Of a stretch of DNA of 6,315 nt, positions 1 to 6,142 are shown piece after piece. The notes below the pieces were generated by a model that ran no database searches, was not told the origin of the DNA, and saw only the letters and a program-made list of their open reading frames with translations. Source of the DNA: Chloroflexota bacterium (GTDB lineage Bacteria; Chloroflexota; Dehalococcoidia; Lucifugimonadales; JADFKI01); NCBI GenBank assembly GCA_024648655.1, contig JAGGDZ010000231.1:1-6315 (forward strand), given 5' to 3'. The position numbers were made by a program, and so were the translations under genes. Within the stretch, counting starts at the first letter, position 1. The number at the start of each line of letters is the position of its first letter.

Positions 1-465
1 GCTGCCGCCCGTGGTGCGCTCGACATTGAAGGTGTTATTCGTCCGGCCGTACACGAGATTGTCAGTCTCGGCAGCGAGCGTCAGCTCCGGGGTATTCGAC
101 TTGCCTAATAGTATGCCGCCCGCCCCTCTGAGCCTAGCGGCGACGGTGGCATCGGCGTCAGGCACATAGCCCTTCCTGCCAAGCGTGCCGCCTGTAGTGA
201 CGACGCCCTCCGTGTCTATCGAGTCCTTCAGTGTGAAGGGCACGCCGTGCAGTACGCCCTTGCTCTCGCCGCGCGCAAGAGCGGCGTCAGCTTCCTCAGC
301 CTCAGCACGTGCCCGCTCAGCCGCAAGTTGCACTACCGCGTTAATGGTCGGGTTTATATCTTCGATGCGCGCCAGGTGCGCGTCCACCAGTTCGACCGCC
401 GATACTTCCCCGCTCTGAATCGCCTGCGCCATTGTTTTAGCCGATGCGTAGATGATGTCTTGCAT
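1..465 (-). CDS. Amidase (amidase-signature family), N-terminal part, runs off the window
   Basis: The first 155 codons of an amidase-signature hydrolase are visible; the rest lies beyond the left edge. Members hydrolyse carboxamides to acid plus ammonia and include GatA, the transamidosome subunit, as well as many catabolic amidases. The family is recognised from the N-terminal helix region with VSAVELVDAHLARIEDINP (about residues 21-39), the motif GVLHGVPFTLKDSID (70-84), in which Lys80 is the expected catalytic lysine, and GILLGKSNTPEL further on. The visible part ends at RTTGGS, the start of the conserved GGSSGG loop, so the cis-serine and nucleophilic serine would follow outside the window. 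The ATG at 465 is chosen because GAGGAG (474-479) sits 8 nt upstream. It is the first gene after the rRNA unit, with no obvious promoter of its own. The sequence does not separate GatA from a generic amidase; lack of a neighbouring gatC favours a stand-alone amidase. Family confidence is high, substrate unknown. Confidence 0.93.
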   Translation of the reverse strand, partial: MQDIIYASAKTMAQAIQSGEVSAVELVDAHLARIEDINPTINAVVQLAAERARAEAEEADAALARGESKGVLHGVPFTLKDSIDTEGVVTTGGTLGRKGYVPDADATVAARLRGAGGILLGKSNTPELTLAAETDNLVYGRTNNTFNVERTTGGS

Positions 466-473
466 TGTGCGTT

Positions 474-479
474 CTCCTC
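474..479 (-). promoter_or_regulatory. Ribosome binding site of the amidase gene
   Basis: GAGGAG lies 8 nt before the ATG at 465 and complements the 3' end of the 16S rRNA in this same window (CCTCC at 1591-1595 read on minus). It fixes the amidase start. Confidence 0.75.
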
Positions 480-570
480 AGTCTTTAGAATGTTCCGCAT
501 GCCACAAACCTGATGTGACTATGCTGACGATGGTCCCGATAAGCATCCAACTACCCGCAGACTCTACCCG
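478..570 (-). pseudogene. Possible TM2-domain gene remnant
   Basis: A short minus-strand frame ending in TGA at 478-480 encodes SAGSWMLIGTIVSIVTSGLWH. Its core LIGTIVSIV resembles FIGTIIDIV in the second membrane segment of the TM2 protein at 4159-4515. At DNA level 516-542 matches 4239-4265 at 22 of 27 ungapped positions in the same codon register. No N-terminal half, no HRFYLG motif and no Shine-Dalgarno for the nearest ATG (603) are present, so this is not an intact TM2 gene. It may be a fossil fragment, a tiny single-helix peptide, or chance. The stop codon overlaps the area of the amidase ribosome binding site. Confidence 0.25.
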
Positions 571-970
571 CAAACCGGGCAACACAGTCTCCTGTGTCAC
601 CATACTGTCAGCTTGAGTCTGTAAGGACGCTTGGTAATTCGCGCATCGCCGACAACACACAGGTTAAACTACGTATCGGGCATTTGCTAGTGCCTTGACC
701 CGGTTGGCTTGCGCGGTGTCGATTCGCCATAGCACGAACTTCATTAGTCCAAAATCCGAGCACAGGAGCGACGAGTCCAAATTCGCTGGCGCTCACTTGC
801 GGGAGAGTGTCAGGAGATTATCAGTACAGGCCGGCAGGCTTGCACGCTGATAAAGCTACCAGATGCAGATCAGGGCGGTGTCTGACGGCAAACCGGGCGA
901 GTCCAGCGTGGTGTCGTTCACCACGCCGCCCGCCGACTGACGCGAGGTTGTCTATCAGAAGAGTAAATCA
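480..970. other. Gene-poor stretch between amidase and rRNA unit
   Basis: About 490 bp without an intact gene. It contains the two proposed gene remnants, a nested inverted repeat (AGACT 559-563 with AGTCT 586-590, enclosing CCCG 567-570 with CGGG 576-579), a 6-bp hairpin ACACAG/CTGTGT (582-597), and an 11-bp direct repeat gcaaaccgggc at 570-580 and 888-898. No 23S or 5S rRNA signature, tRNA or convincing promoter for the amidase is visible. Confidence 0.6.
774..940 (+). pseudogene. Frameshifted remnant of a fibronectin type III domain protein, C-terminal end
   Basis: On the plus strand, 774-851 reads SPNSLALTCGR...YQYRPAGLHAD. After a shift of one base, 854-940 reads SYQMQIRAVSDGKPGESS, then VVSFTTPPAD and a TGA stop. 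The second part has the hallmarks of the last strands of a fibronectin type III domain: a Tyr-x-x-x-(I/V)-R-A-V strand, a Gly-rich turn with GES, and a V-S-F-T-T-P end. The first part resembles an early strand of the same fold, but the middle is too short. One extra A near 852-854 would join the frames as HADKSYQMQ. The simplest reading is the decayed 3' end of a secreted repeat protein that once ran toward the hairpin at 971-1008. A sequencing error could explain the frameshift but not the missing middle and absent upstream gene. Confidence 0.4.
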
Positions 971-1008
971 GCGAGGGCGCGTTCTCCATGTGGGGAGCGC
1001 GCCCTCGC
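971..1008 (-). terminator. 17-bp hairpin, probable terminator of the 16S-tRNA unit (possibly bidirectional)
   Basis: The arms 971-987 and 992-1008 pair over all 17 positions (15 Watson-Crick and 2 G-T pairs on the plus-strand reading) around the 4-nt loop ATGT. It lies 94 nt after the tRNA-Ala 3' end on the minus strand and is followed there by TGATTTACTCTTCT, only moderately T-rich. On the plus strand it lies 30 nt after the stop of the fibronectin-like remnant and is followed by no T-tract. A terminator for the minus-strand rRNA unit is the best reading; an RNase III site or other structural role is possible. Confidence 0.55.
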
Positions 1009-1101
1009 ATTGCATTCCACGATAAAAGAGATATGTGTTGTGGGAGTGATCCTTCAGCGTCTCGGAGTCTGGGTATTTGGCGATGGAACTGAAGTAGAGG
1101 C

Positions 1102-1177
1102 TGGTGGAGCTGAGGGGACTTGAACCCCTTACCTCCTGCTTGCAAAGCAGGCGCTCTCCCGGATGAGCTACAGCCCC
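1102..1177 (-). tRNA. tRNA-Ala (anticodon TGC), CCA encoded
   Basis: Read on minus, the gene folds as a full cloverleaf. The acceptor stem GGGGCTG/CAGCTCC has one G-U, the D-arm is built on GCTC/GAGC, and the anticodon stem CCTGC/GCAGG carries the loop TTTGCAA, anticodon TGC. The TΨC arm is GGGG-TTCAAGT-CCCC, the discriminator is A, and CCA is encoded at 1102-1104. It lies 410 nt downstream of the 16S 3' end on the same strand, the usual place for tRNA-Ala(TGC) in a 16S-23S spacer. Here no 23S gene follows, so this tRNA is probably the last gene of the transcription unit and is released from a 16S-tRNA precursor. No tRNA-Ile is present. Confidence 0.97.
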
Positions 1178-1351
1178 ACGAAGAAGCGGGCGGGTGTGAG
1201 CAGTCAGCCATCAGCATTCTGCTGCACGGCGCGGGCGGTGCGCTATTAGACTTCGCCCCTCCATACTACGATTTTCCCGTTGAGAGGGAAAGGCAGTCGG
1301 TGAAGGGCAAAACAAAAGGGCTGGTTGTCGTTGAAACCGGCCCCTATACGC

Positions 1352-1365
1352 GCTCTCGCCAGAGC
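1352..1365 (-). other. Small hairpin at the outer end of the spacer processing arm
   Basis: GCTCT and AGAGC pair perfectly around a 4-nt loop. The hairpin abuts the outer end of the spacer arm (1364-1395), just as the CCGC/GCGG hairpin at 3125-3136 abuts the leader arm. In the folded precursor both would project from the same end of the long stem. It shares two bases with the arm, so the two pairings compete slightly. Confidence 0.45.
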
Positions 1366-1395
1366 ACCTTAACCGCTGAATAGTGGAAGGGAACA
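1364..1395 (-). repeat. Spacer arm of the predicted pre-16S processing stem
   Basis: The plus-strand sequence here matches the minus-strand leader 3122-3091 at 28 of 32 positions, with one further position able to form G-U. The precursor RNA can therefore pair these segments into a long duplex enclosing the 16S rRNA, the normal kind of substrate for RNase III. The arm starts 192 nt beyond the 16S 3' end, unusually far, while its partner almost touches the 16S 5' end. Confidence 0.7.
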
Positions 1396-1584
1396 AAGTT
1401 TAGCAATGTTTGTTTGCAATTAAATGTACAGTAGGTTGTCTTAGGGAGGCGTTCGGGGTTTTTGAGGAGCTCCCCTCAGTTGTCTGAGGTCCGACTCAAC
1501 TCTCCGTCCTTCGCACCCCGTCTACTGACCGACCTAGGATATTCCGTCCCGCGCGGCGTGAACCGCATCGGTGGGAAATCTCCC

Positions 1585-3087
<1,503 letters not shown>

Positions 3088-3090
3088 GTG

Positions 3091-3122
3091 TGTTCTCTTC
3101 CACTATCCAGTTGTTAAGGTGC
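3091..3122 (-). repeat. Leader arm of the predicted pre-16S processing stem
   Basis: This 32-nt leader segment is the partner of 1364-1395. It ends about 3 nt before the inferred 16S 5' end and includes the boxA-like element at 3111-3122, so boxA would become sequestered in the duplex once the spacer has been transcribed. Confidence 0.7.
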
Positions 3123-3136
3123 TTCCGCGATTGCGG
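3111..3136 (-). promoter_or_regulatory. rRNA antitermination-like leader: boxB-like hairpin followed by boxA-like element
   Basis: On minus, a hairpin CCGC-AATC-GCGG (3125-3136) is followed by GCACCTTAACAA (3111-3122), close to the bacterial rRNA boxA consensus TGCTCTTTAACA. This hairpin-then-boxA order just inside an rRNA leader is the arrangement used by NusB/NusE antitermination complexes. The order, the position 24 nt before the 16S 5' end and the sequence similarity are seen; the function is inferred. Confidence 0.65.
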
Positions 3137-3144
3137 TAAAATAT

Positions 3145-3173
3145 AGACTACACCAACTGAAATCGTCTGTCAA
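3145..3173 (-). promoter_or_regulatory. Strong sigma-70-type promoter of the 16S-tRNA unit
   Basis: The -35 hexamer TTGACA (3168-3173, perfect consensus) and the -10 TAGTCT (3145-3150; T1, A2 and T6 match) are separated by 17 nt. The start is expected near 3138, giving a leader of about 50 nt. A run of six A (3188-3193 on minus) lies about 15 nt upstream of the -35, where an UP element would be. A perfect dyad covers the -35. The promoter begins only about 46 bp past the isomerase stop codon. Confidence 0.75.
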
Positions 3174-3179
3174 CGATTT
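3160..3179. promoter_or_regulatory. Inverted repeat centred on the -35 box of the rRNA promoter, possible operator
   Basis: AAATCGT (3160-3166) and ACGATTT (3173-3179) form perfect 7-bp arms around 6 bp that contain most of the -35 hexamer. This is the geometry of a repressor site that would block polymerase binding. Dyads of this size do occur by chance in a few kilobases; the exact position makes it worth noting. Confidence 0.35.
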
Positions 3180-3219
3180 GACGGGCATTTTTTAGACTAT
3201 TATGAAAGTGCTGCGCCAA

Positions 3220-4149
3220 CTACGCCTCAAACTCCGCCAGTATGCCGCGCACGTAGTTCACGCTTCGGCGGTCTTTATAGAGCTGGTCGCCCGTGTTCGC
3301 GCCCTCGATGGCAAGGTAGCCGTCGTAGCCCGCCTCCACCATCGCGGATATGGCGAAGCGATAGTCTATGTCGCCGTCCGGCAGCGGCACACGGATGTAG
3401 TACGAGTGGTCAAGCTCCGGCACGTGCACGCGGTTGAGGCTTTTGCAGTGCCAGTATTTCGAGCGCGCCGCGAGCGCGGAGACGCACTGCTCCATCGTCT
3501 CTTCAGGCACGTCGTAGTTCCAAAGCACATTGCCAAGGTCCGGGTTGGCATGCACAAAGGGGCTGTCCGCGAGTTCGAGCAGGTGCAGTGTTGACCAGCT
3601 GTTGTCGGCGATGGAGTGCTGATGCACCTCGATCGTGATGTCTATGCCGTTGTCGCCTGCCATCGCGCCCACCTCGCGGAGAGTCTGCGCTGTGCGGATG
3701 AAGTCTTCCTCCGACGCCATCTGGCTGGAGCCGTGAGACTCCGACGCGCCGGACGGTCCGGTGTCGAGCATGCGGTTCTGCGGCGGCCCGCTGAGCGCTG
3801 TGTTCACGATGTCCGCGCCTAGAGCTGCCGCGACCTCGACCGACTTTTTGAGGCGCTTGCGGTTGTGTGACGCCGTCTGCGGATAGCAGAGCGCGCCGCC
3901 CGCGCGAATGGCGACGCAAGGTGTGCCCTCGTCGTCCAGCCGCGTTTTCACCTCGTTGACTATACTCTCATCGACATCCAGCCCGCCATTCGACAGGAAA
4001 TTGTCTAATCCAAGCTCAATCCCATCGAAGCCGATGTCCCGCACCTTGCCGAGATAGCCTGCCAATGCGCGCTCGTCGGGAAGCGACCAAGCCGCGCCTG
4101 CCTCGAACGGGTAGTATGTGCTGCGTCGGAATGCGTATGCGATTTTCAT
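3220..4149 (-). CDS. Sugar phosphate isomerase/epimerase (xylose isomerase-like TIM barrel)
   Basis: This 309-residue protein has the fold of the xylose isomerase-like/AP-endonuclease-2 superfamily, cytosolic TIM-barrel enzymes that isomerise or epimerise sugars and related polyols using a divalent metal. The family's metal-ligand pattern is complete: Glu174 in ITIEVHQH, Asp204 in ANPDLGN, His234 in KYWHCKS and Glu282 in LAIEGAN. An early barrel strand FDGIELGLD (41-49) is also typical. There is no signal peptide or membrane segment. The ATG at 4149 is supported by AAGGAG (4155-4160) 5 nt upstream. That site overlaps the stop codon of the TM2 gene, so the two are probably translationally coupled. 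The gene is the last of the operon-like series, and its stop is followed within about 46 bp by the rRNA promoter. The substrate cannot be read from sequence: the family contains tagatose/psicose epimerases, inosose dehydratases and hydroxypyruvate isomerases. Family call is firm, reaction open. Confidence 0.92.
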   Translation of the reverse strand: MKIAYAFRRSTYYPFEAGAAWSLPDERALAGYLGKVRDIGFDGIELGLDNFLSNGGLDVDESIVNEVKTRLDDEGTPCVAIRAGGALCYPQTASHNRKRLKKSVEVAAALGADIVNTALSGPPQNRMLDTGPSGASESHGSSQMASEEDFIRTAQTLREVGAMAGDNGIDITIEVHQHSIADNSWSTLHLLELADSPFVHANPDLGNVLWNYDVPEETMEQCVSALAARSKYWHCKSLNRVHVPELDHSYYIRVPLPDGDIDYRFAISAMVEAGYDGYLAIEGANTGDQLYKDRRSVNYVRGILAEFEA

Positions 4150-4154
4150 TTTGG

Positions 4155-4160
4155 CTCCTT
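4155..4160 (-). promoter_or_regulatory. Ribosome binding site of the isomerase gene, overlapping the TM2 stop codon
   Basis: AAGGAG stands 5 nt before the isomerase ATG, and its first two A bases belong to the TAA stop (4159-4161) of the TM2 gene. A ribosome ending the TM2 gene sits on this site, which suggests coupled translation. Confidence 0.75.
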
Positions 4161-4515
4161 ACTGCATGCTTCCTCTGATCATCATTGCCAAGTTCTGTGC
4201 CTTCACCTGATTGTACTTAAAGGTCAGGTTCTTATGATTGACTATGTCGATGATAGTACCGATAAAGCAGAATCCTGCTGTCAGAAGATATACTATCCCC
4301 ATACCAACCTGCCCAAGATAGAACCGATGCACACCGGCAATCACCACAAAACCGAGTAGAGAGAGAAGAAGAACGGTTGTTGAGTCCCGACGCTGGCTTC
4401 TGTATCCCACCGCGAAAGTTCGCGCCTGATCGTCGGTCATATCCTTTAACAAGCCGCCAACAAAGAGCATCTCTTCACCTTCTAGCTCTGGCATCACTTG
4501 CATAATTTCGGCCAT
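4159..4515 (-). CDS. TM2-domain membrane protein
   Basis: A small integral membrane protein of 118 residues with a TM2 domain. After a soluble acidic N-terminus (EIMQVMPELEGEEML), the first membrane helix (about 47-60) leads into the signature G-V-H-R-F-Y-L-G (61-68). It is followed by a second helix GIVYLLTAGFCFIGTIIDIV (about 73-92) ending in the usual Asp, and a polar tail. TM2 proteins are widespread in bacteria, but their molecular role is not established. An ATG at 4527 is in frame but has no ribosome binding site and is itself part of the AATGGAGG stretch; the ATG at 4515 has GGAGG 5 nt upstream and is chosen. The gene follows the DUF2752-like gene after 59 nt and its stop overlaps the isomerase ribosome binding site. 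The N-terminal part resembles nothing I can name. A possible decayed relative of its second helix lies at 516-542. Confidence 0.88.
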   Translation of the reverse strand: MAEIMQVMPELEGEEMLFVGGLLKDMTDDQARTFAVGYRSQRRDSTTVLLLSLLGFVVIAGVHRFYLGQVGMGIVYLLTAGFCFIGTIIDIVNHKNLTFKYNQVKAQNLAMMIRGSMQ

Positions 4516-4520
4516 GAAAA

Positions 4521-4525
4521 CCTCC
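4521..4525 (-). promoter_or_regulatory. Ribosome binding site deciding the TM2 start
   Basis: GGAGG lies 5 nt upstream of the ATG at 4515. The alternative in-frame ATG (4525-4527) overlaps this site and has no Shine-Dalgarno of its own, so the shorter 118-residue product is preferred over the 122-residue one. Confidence 0.75.
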
Positions 4526-4533
4526 ATTCTAGA

Positions 4534-4567
4534 CTGTTACAAGCCTAATCTGTTACAAGGTATTAGG
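4534..4567. repeat. Interleaved direct and inverted repeats before the TM2 gene, possible operator
   Basis: CTGTTACAAG occurs twice with a 16-bp period (4534-4543 and 4550-4559). The perfect inverted repeat CCTAAT (4544-4549)/ATTAGG (4562-4567) surrounds the second copy. The element fills most of the 59-nt gap between the DUF2752-like and TM2 genes and overlaps the -10 of a candidate promoter, so a regulator-binding site is plausible. Confidence 0.4.
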
Positions 4568-4585
4568 TGTATAGTTACGTGTCAA
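4557..4585 (-). promoter_or_regulatory. Candidate internal promoter for the TM2 and isomerase genes
   Basis: A perfect -35 TTGACA (4580-4585) lies inside the last codons of the DUF2752-like gene. Seventeen nt on is TACCTT (4557-4562), a weak -10 (T1, A2, T6). A closer TAATAC would have only 14 nt spacing. The -35 also encodes Val-Asp-Thr of the upstream protein, so it may be coincidental. Confidence 0.35.
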
Positions 4586-4898
4586 CTGACATTTTCAGCT
4601 TGTGATATTGCAGAGCGCCAATCCGCCAAAGCAGCACAGCAACTGCTGGCGCTCCCAGAAGGTGTGAGTTCAGAGAACTCTGAATATCGCCTCTGAACAG
4701 ATAGCCGATGGAGTGCCCGAGCCCGAATCCCGGACTCTGAATACCAAACACCCATTGTGGCCAGAACAGCGTGAAGTGTCTCTCGGAGCTCGGATCGCCG
4801 ATGGCAACGACCGCCAATCCGACCAACCAAATGAGCGCTTCAAAGTCAACGAGTCTTCTAACTCTGCTAATCGACTTGCTGTACGACCTCATCGACAA
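4575..4898 (-). CDS. DUF2752-like small membrane protein
   Basis: A 107-residue protein with two or three likely membrane segments: IWLVGLAVVAIG (about 23-34), the region around the motif, and APAVAVLLWRIGAL (about 83-96). The stretch SPGFGLGHSIGYLFRGD (55-71) corresponds to the DUF2752 motif, usually P-x-C-G-L-x-R-x, followed by a short helix, G-[DE] and a second helix. In this copy the motif cysteine is replaced by Phe58 and the usual Arg by His62. The function of DUF2752 is unknown. The start is read as TTG at 4898 because GGAG (4906-4909) lies 7 nt before it; the next ATG (4892) would put the site 13 nt away. The gene begins 26 nt after the lhgO stop and is followed by the TM2 gene. Family assignment is by motif recognition and should be treated as probable. 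Confidence 0.72.
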   Translation of the reverse strand: MSMRSYSKSISRVRRLVDFEALIWLVGLAVVAIGDPSSERHFTLFWPQWVFGIQSPGFGLGHSIGYLFRGDIQSSLNSHLLGAPAVAVLLWRIGALQYHKLKMSVDT

Positions 4899-4905
4899 TA
4901 TATTA

Positions 4906-4909
4906 CTCC
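4906..4909 (-). promoter_or_regulatory. Ribosome binding site supporting a TTG start for the DUF2752-like gene
   Basis: GGAG is 7 nt before the TTG at 4898 and 13 nt before the next in-frame ATG at 4892. Spacing favours TTG, which would add only two residues to the protein. Confidence 0.5.
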
Positions 4910-4924
4910 ATGGATATTATTCCC

Positions 4925-6142
4925 TTACTCTTCAAGCCCAAACGCGCCCACTGCCATATCGACAATGTAACGGCTGATTGTCAGCGACGATGTTGCGCCC
5001 GGCGATGGCGCGCTGAGCACGTGGATCGCGTTCTCGGTCTCGGAGATGGCGAAGTCCTGAAGCAGGTTGCCGTTATTGTCCACAGCTTGCGCGCGCACGC
5101 CCGCGCCCGGCTCGCTCAGGTCGTCCATCTCTATCGATGGCACGAGCGTCTGCAATGATTTCAGGAAGAGGGACTTCCGCAGCGAGCGATGCTGCTCATC
5201 CAATCCGCTCTTCCAGTGCGTCATGGACATTTTCCAGAAGCCGGGATATGTGAATGTGCCGAGCGTGTCGCCTAGGCTGAAGCTGGTCTTAGTATAGCCC
5301 TCTCTGGCAAATGCCAATACGGCGTTGGGGCCCGCCTCCACACCGCCGGTGATACGCTTGGTGAAGTGGACGCCCAGGAAGGGCAGACTGGGGTCCGGCA
5401 CCGGATATATCAGGCTGCGGACGAGGTACTGGCGCTCAGGCTTAATCGAGAAATACTCACCGCGGAACGGGATGATTCGCAGCCCAGGATCTGCGCCCAT
5501 CATACGCGCCACCTGGTCGGCTTGCAGTCCGGCGCAGTTGATGATGTGCCGCGCCGCAATTTCGCCACGCGATGTTTCGAGGTACATCTGGTTGTCGCGG
5601 CGCGCGATGCCGTGAACGGCTGTGTTCAGCAGCAGATCGCCGCCATTCTCTCCAAACTCGATGGCGTAAGCCTGTGATACCTTCTTGAAGTCTATGATGC
5701 CTGTGTTCGGCGAGAATATCGCCTGGACTCCGGCGGCGTAAGGCTCAAGCTCGGCGAGTCGTTCAGGTCCGACCATCTCCAAACCCTCCGCGCCGTTTGC
5801 GGTGCCGCGCTCGAACAGGTCCTGAAGGCGGGGCACTTCCTCGTCGTTGATGGCAACGATGACCTTGCCGCACATATCGTATTCGATGCCGCGCTCGTCA
5901 CAGAACCGGCGCAGCAGCCTACCTCCCGTTGAGCAGAAGTTTGCCTTCTGCGACCCGGGCGCATAGTAGATGCCGGCGTGGATGACGCCGCTGTTATGTC
6001 CCGTCTGATGCTGCGCGACCGCACCGTCCTTCTCCAGCACGATTATCTTGTAGCGAGGGTACTCCTGCGCGAGCCTCATTGCAGTCGCCAGCCCGATGAT
6101 GCCCGCTCCGATTACTGCTATGTCATAGTTCTGGAAGCTCAT
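4925..6142 (-). CDS. lhgO: L-2-hydroxyglutarate oxidase (FAD-dependent)
   Basis: A 405-residue FAD-dependent oxidoreductase of the DAO/L2HGDH family, close to the usual length of about 400-420. The bacterial enzyme oxidises L-2-hydroxyglutarate to 2-oxoglutarate and passes electrons to the respiratory quinone pool, acting in glutarate/lysine breakdown and in repair of an unwanted side product. Seen in the sequence: an N-terminal Rossmann motif IGAGIIG (Gly12, 14, 17) with Glu37 at the end of the second strand for the FAD ribose; the family block HQTGHNSGVIHAGIYY (45-60); NCAGLQAD (202-209); RGEYF (227-231); YPVPDPSLPFLGVHFT (246-261) and the GGVEAGPNA loop after it; and the C-terminal APSPGATSSLTI (378-389), which closes the FAD site. 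The ATG at 6142 has GGAG (6148-6151) 5 nt upstream. The gene heads the operon-like series. Other DAO-family activities are possible, but the L2HGDH-type blocks are distinctive. Confidence 0.9.
   Translation of the reverse strand: MSFQNYDIAVIGAGIIGLATAMRLAQEYPRYKIIVLEKDGAVAQHQTGHNSGVIHAGIYYAPGSQKANFCSTGGRLLRRFCDERGIEYDMCGKVIVAINDEEVPRLQDLFERGTANGAEGLEMVGPERLAELEPYAAGVQAIFSPNTGIIDFKKVSQAYAIEFGENGGDLLLNTAVHGIARRDNQMYLETSRGEIAARHIINCAGLQADQVARMMGADPGLRIIPFRGEYFSIKPERQYLVRSLIYPVPDPSLPFLGVHFTKRITGGVEAGPNAVLAFAREGYTKTSFSLGDTLGTFTYPGFWKMSMTHWKSGLDEQHRSLRKSLFLKSLQTLVPSIEMDDLSEPGAGVRAQAVDNNGNLLQDFAISETENAIHVLSAPSPGATSSLTISRYIVDMAVGAFGLEE

Noticed and set aside
570..898. 11-bp repeat gcaaaccgggc at 570-580 and 888-898, suggesting a duplicated fibronectin tail
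   Set aside because: The flanking sequences and translations diverge at once, so an 11-bp match alone does not show duplication.
971..1099. Minus-strand frame of about 43 codons (SIAKYPDSETLKDHSHNTYL...) between tRNA-Ala and the hairpin
   Set aside because: It looks protein-like in composition but has no start codon or ribosome binding site, and its stop lies in the terminator hairpin. It may be debris; not enough to call.
1120..1383. 87-codon plus-strand frame through tRNA-Ala and the spacer
   Set aside because: It crosses the tRNA and part of the processing arm in antisense, and no family is recognisable.
3202..3594. 130-codon plus-strand frame antisense to the isomerase 3' end
   Set aside because: High GC at third positions of the real gene keeps the antisense frame open; no motif or ribosome binding site supports it.
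3503..3919. 138-codon frame overlapping the isomerase
   Set aside because: It is an Arg/His-rich out-of-frame shadow of the isomerase, which has clear family motifs and metal ligands.
4525..4527. Upstream ATG giving a 122-residue TM2 protein
   Set aside because: No Shine-Dalgarno precedes it and it overlaps the site that serves the ATG at 4515.
5325..5677. Plus-strand frames antisense to lhgO
   Set aside because: They mirror the well-conserved lhgO reading frame and show no independent coding sign.
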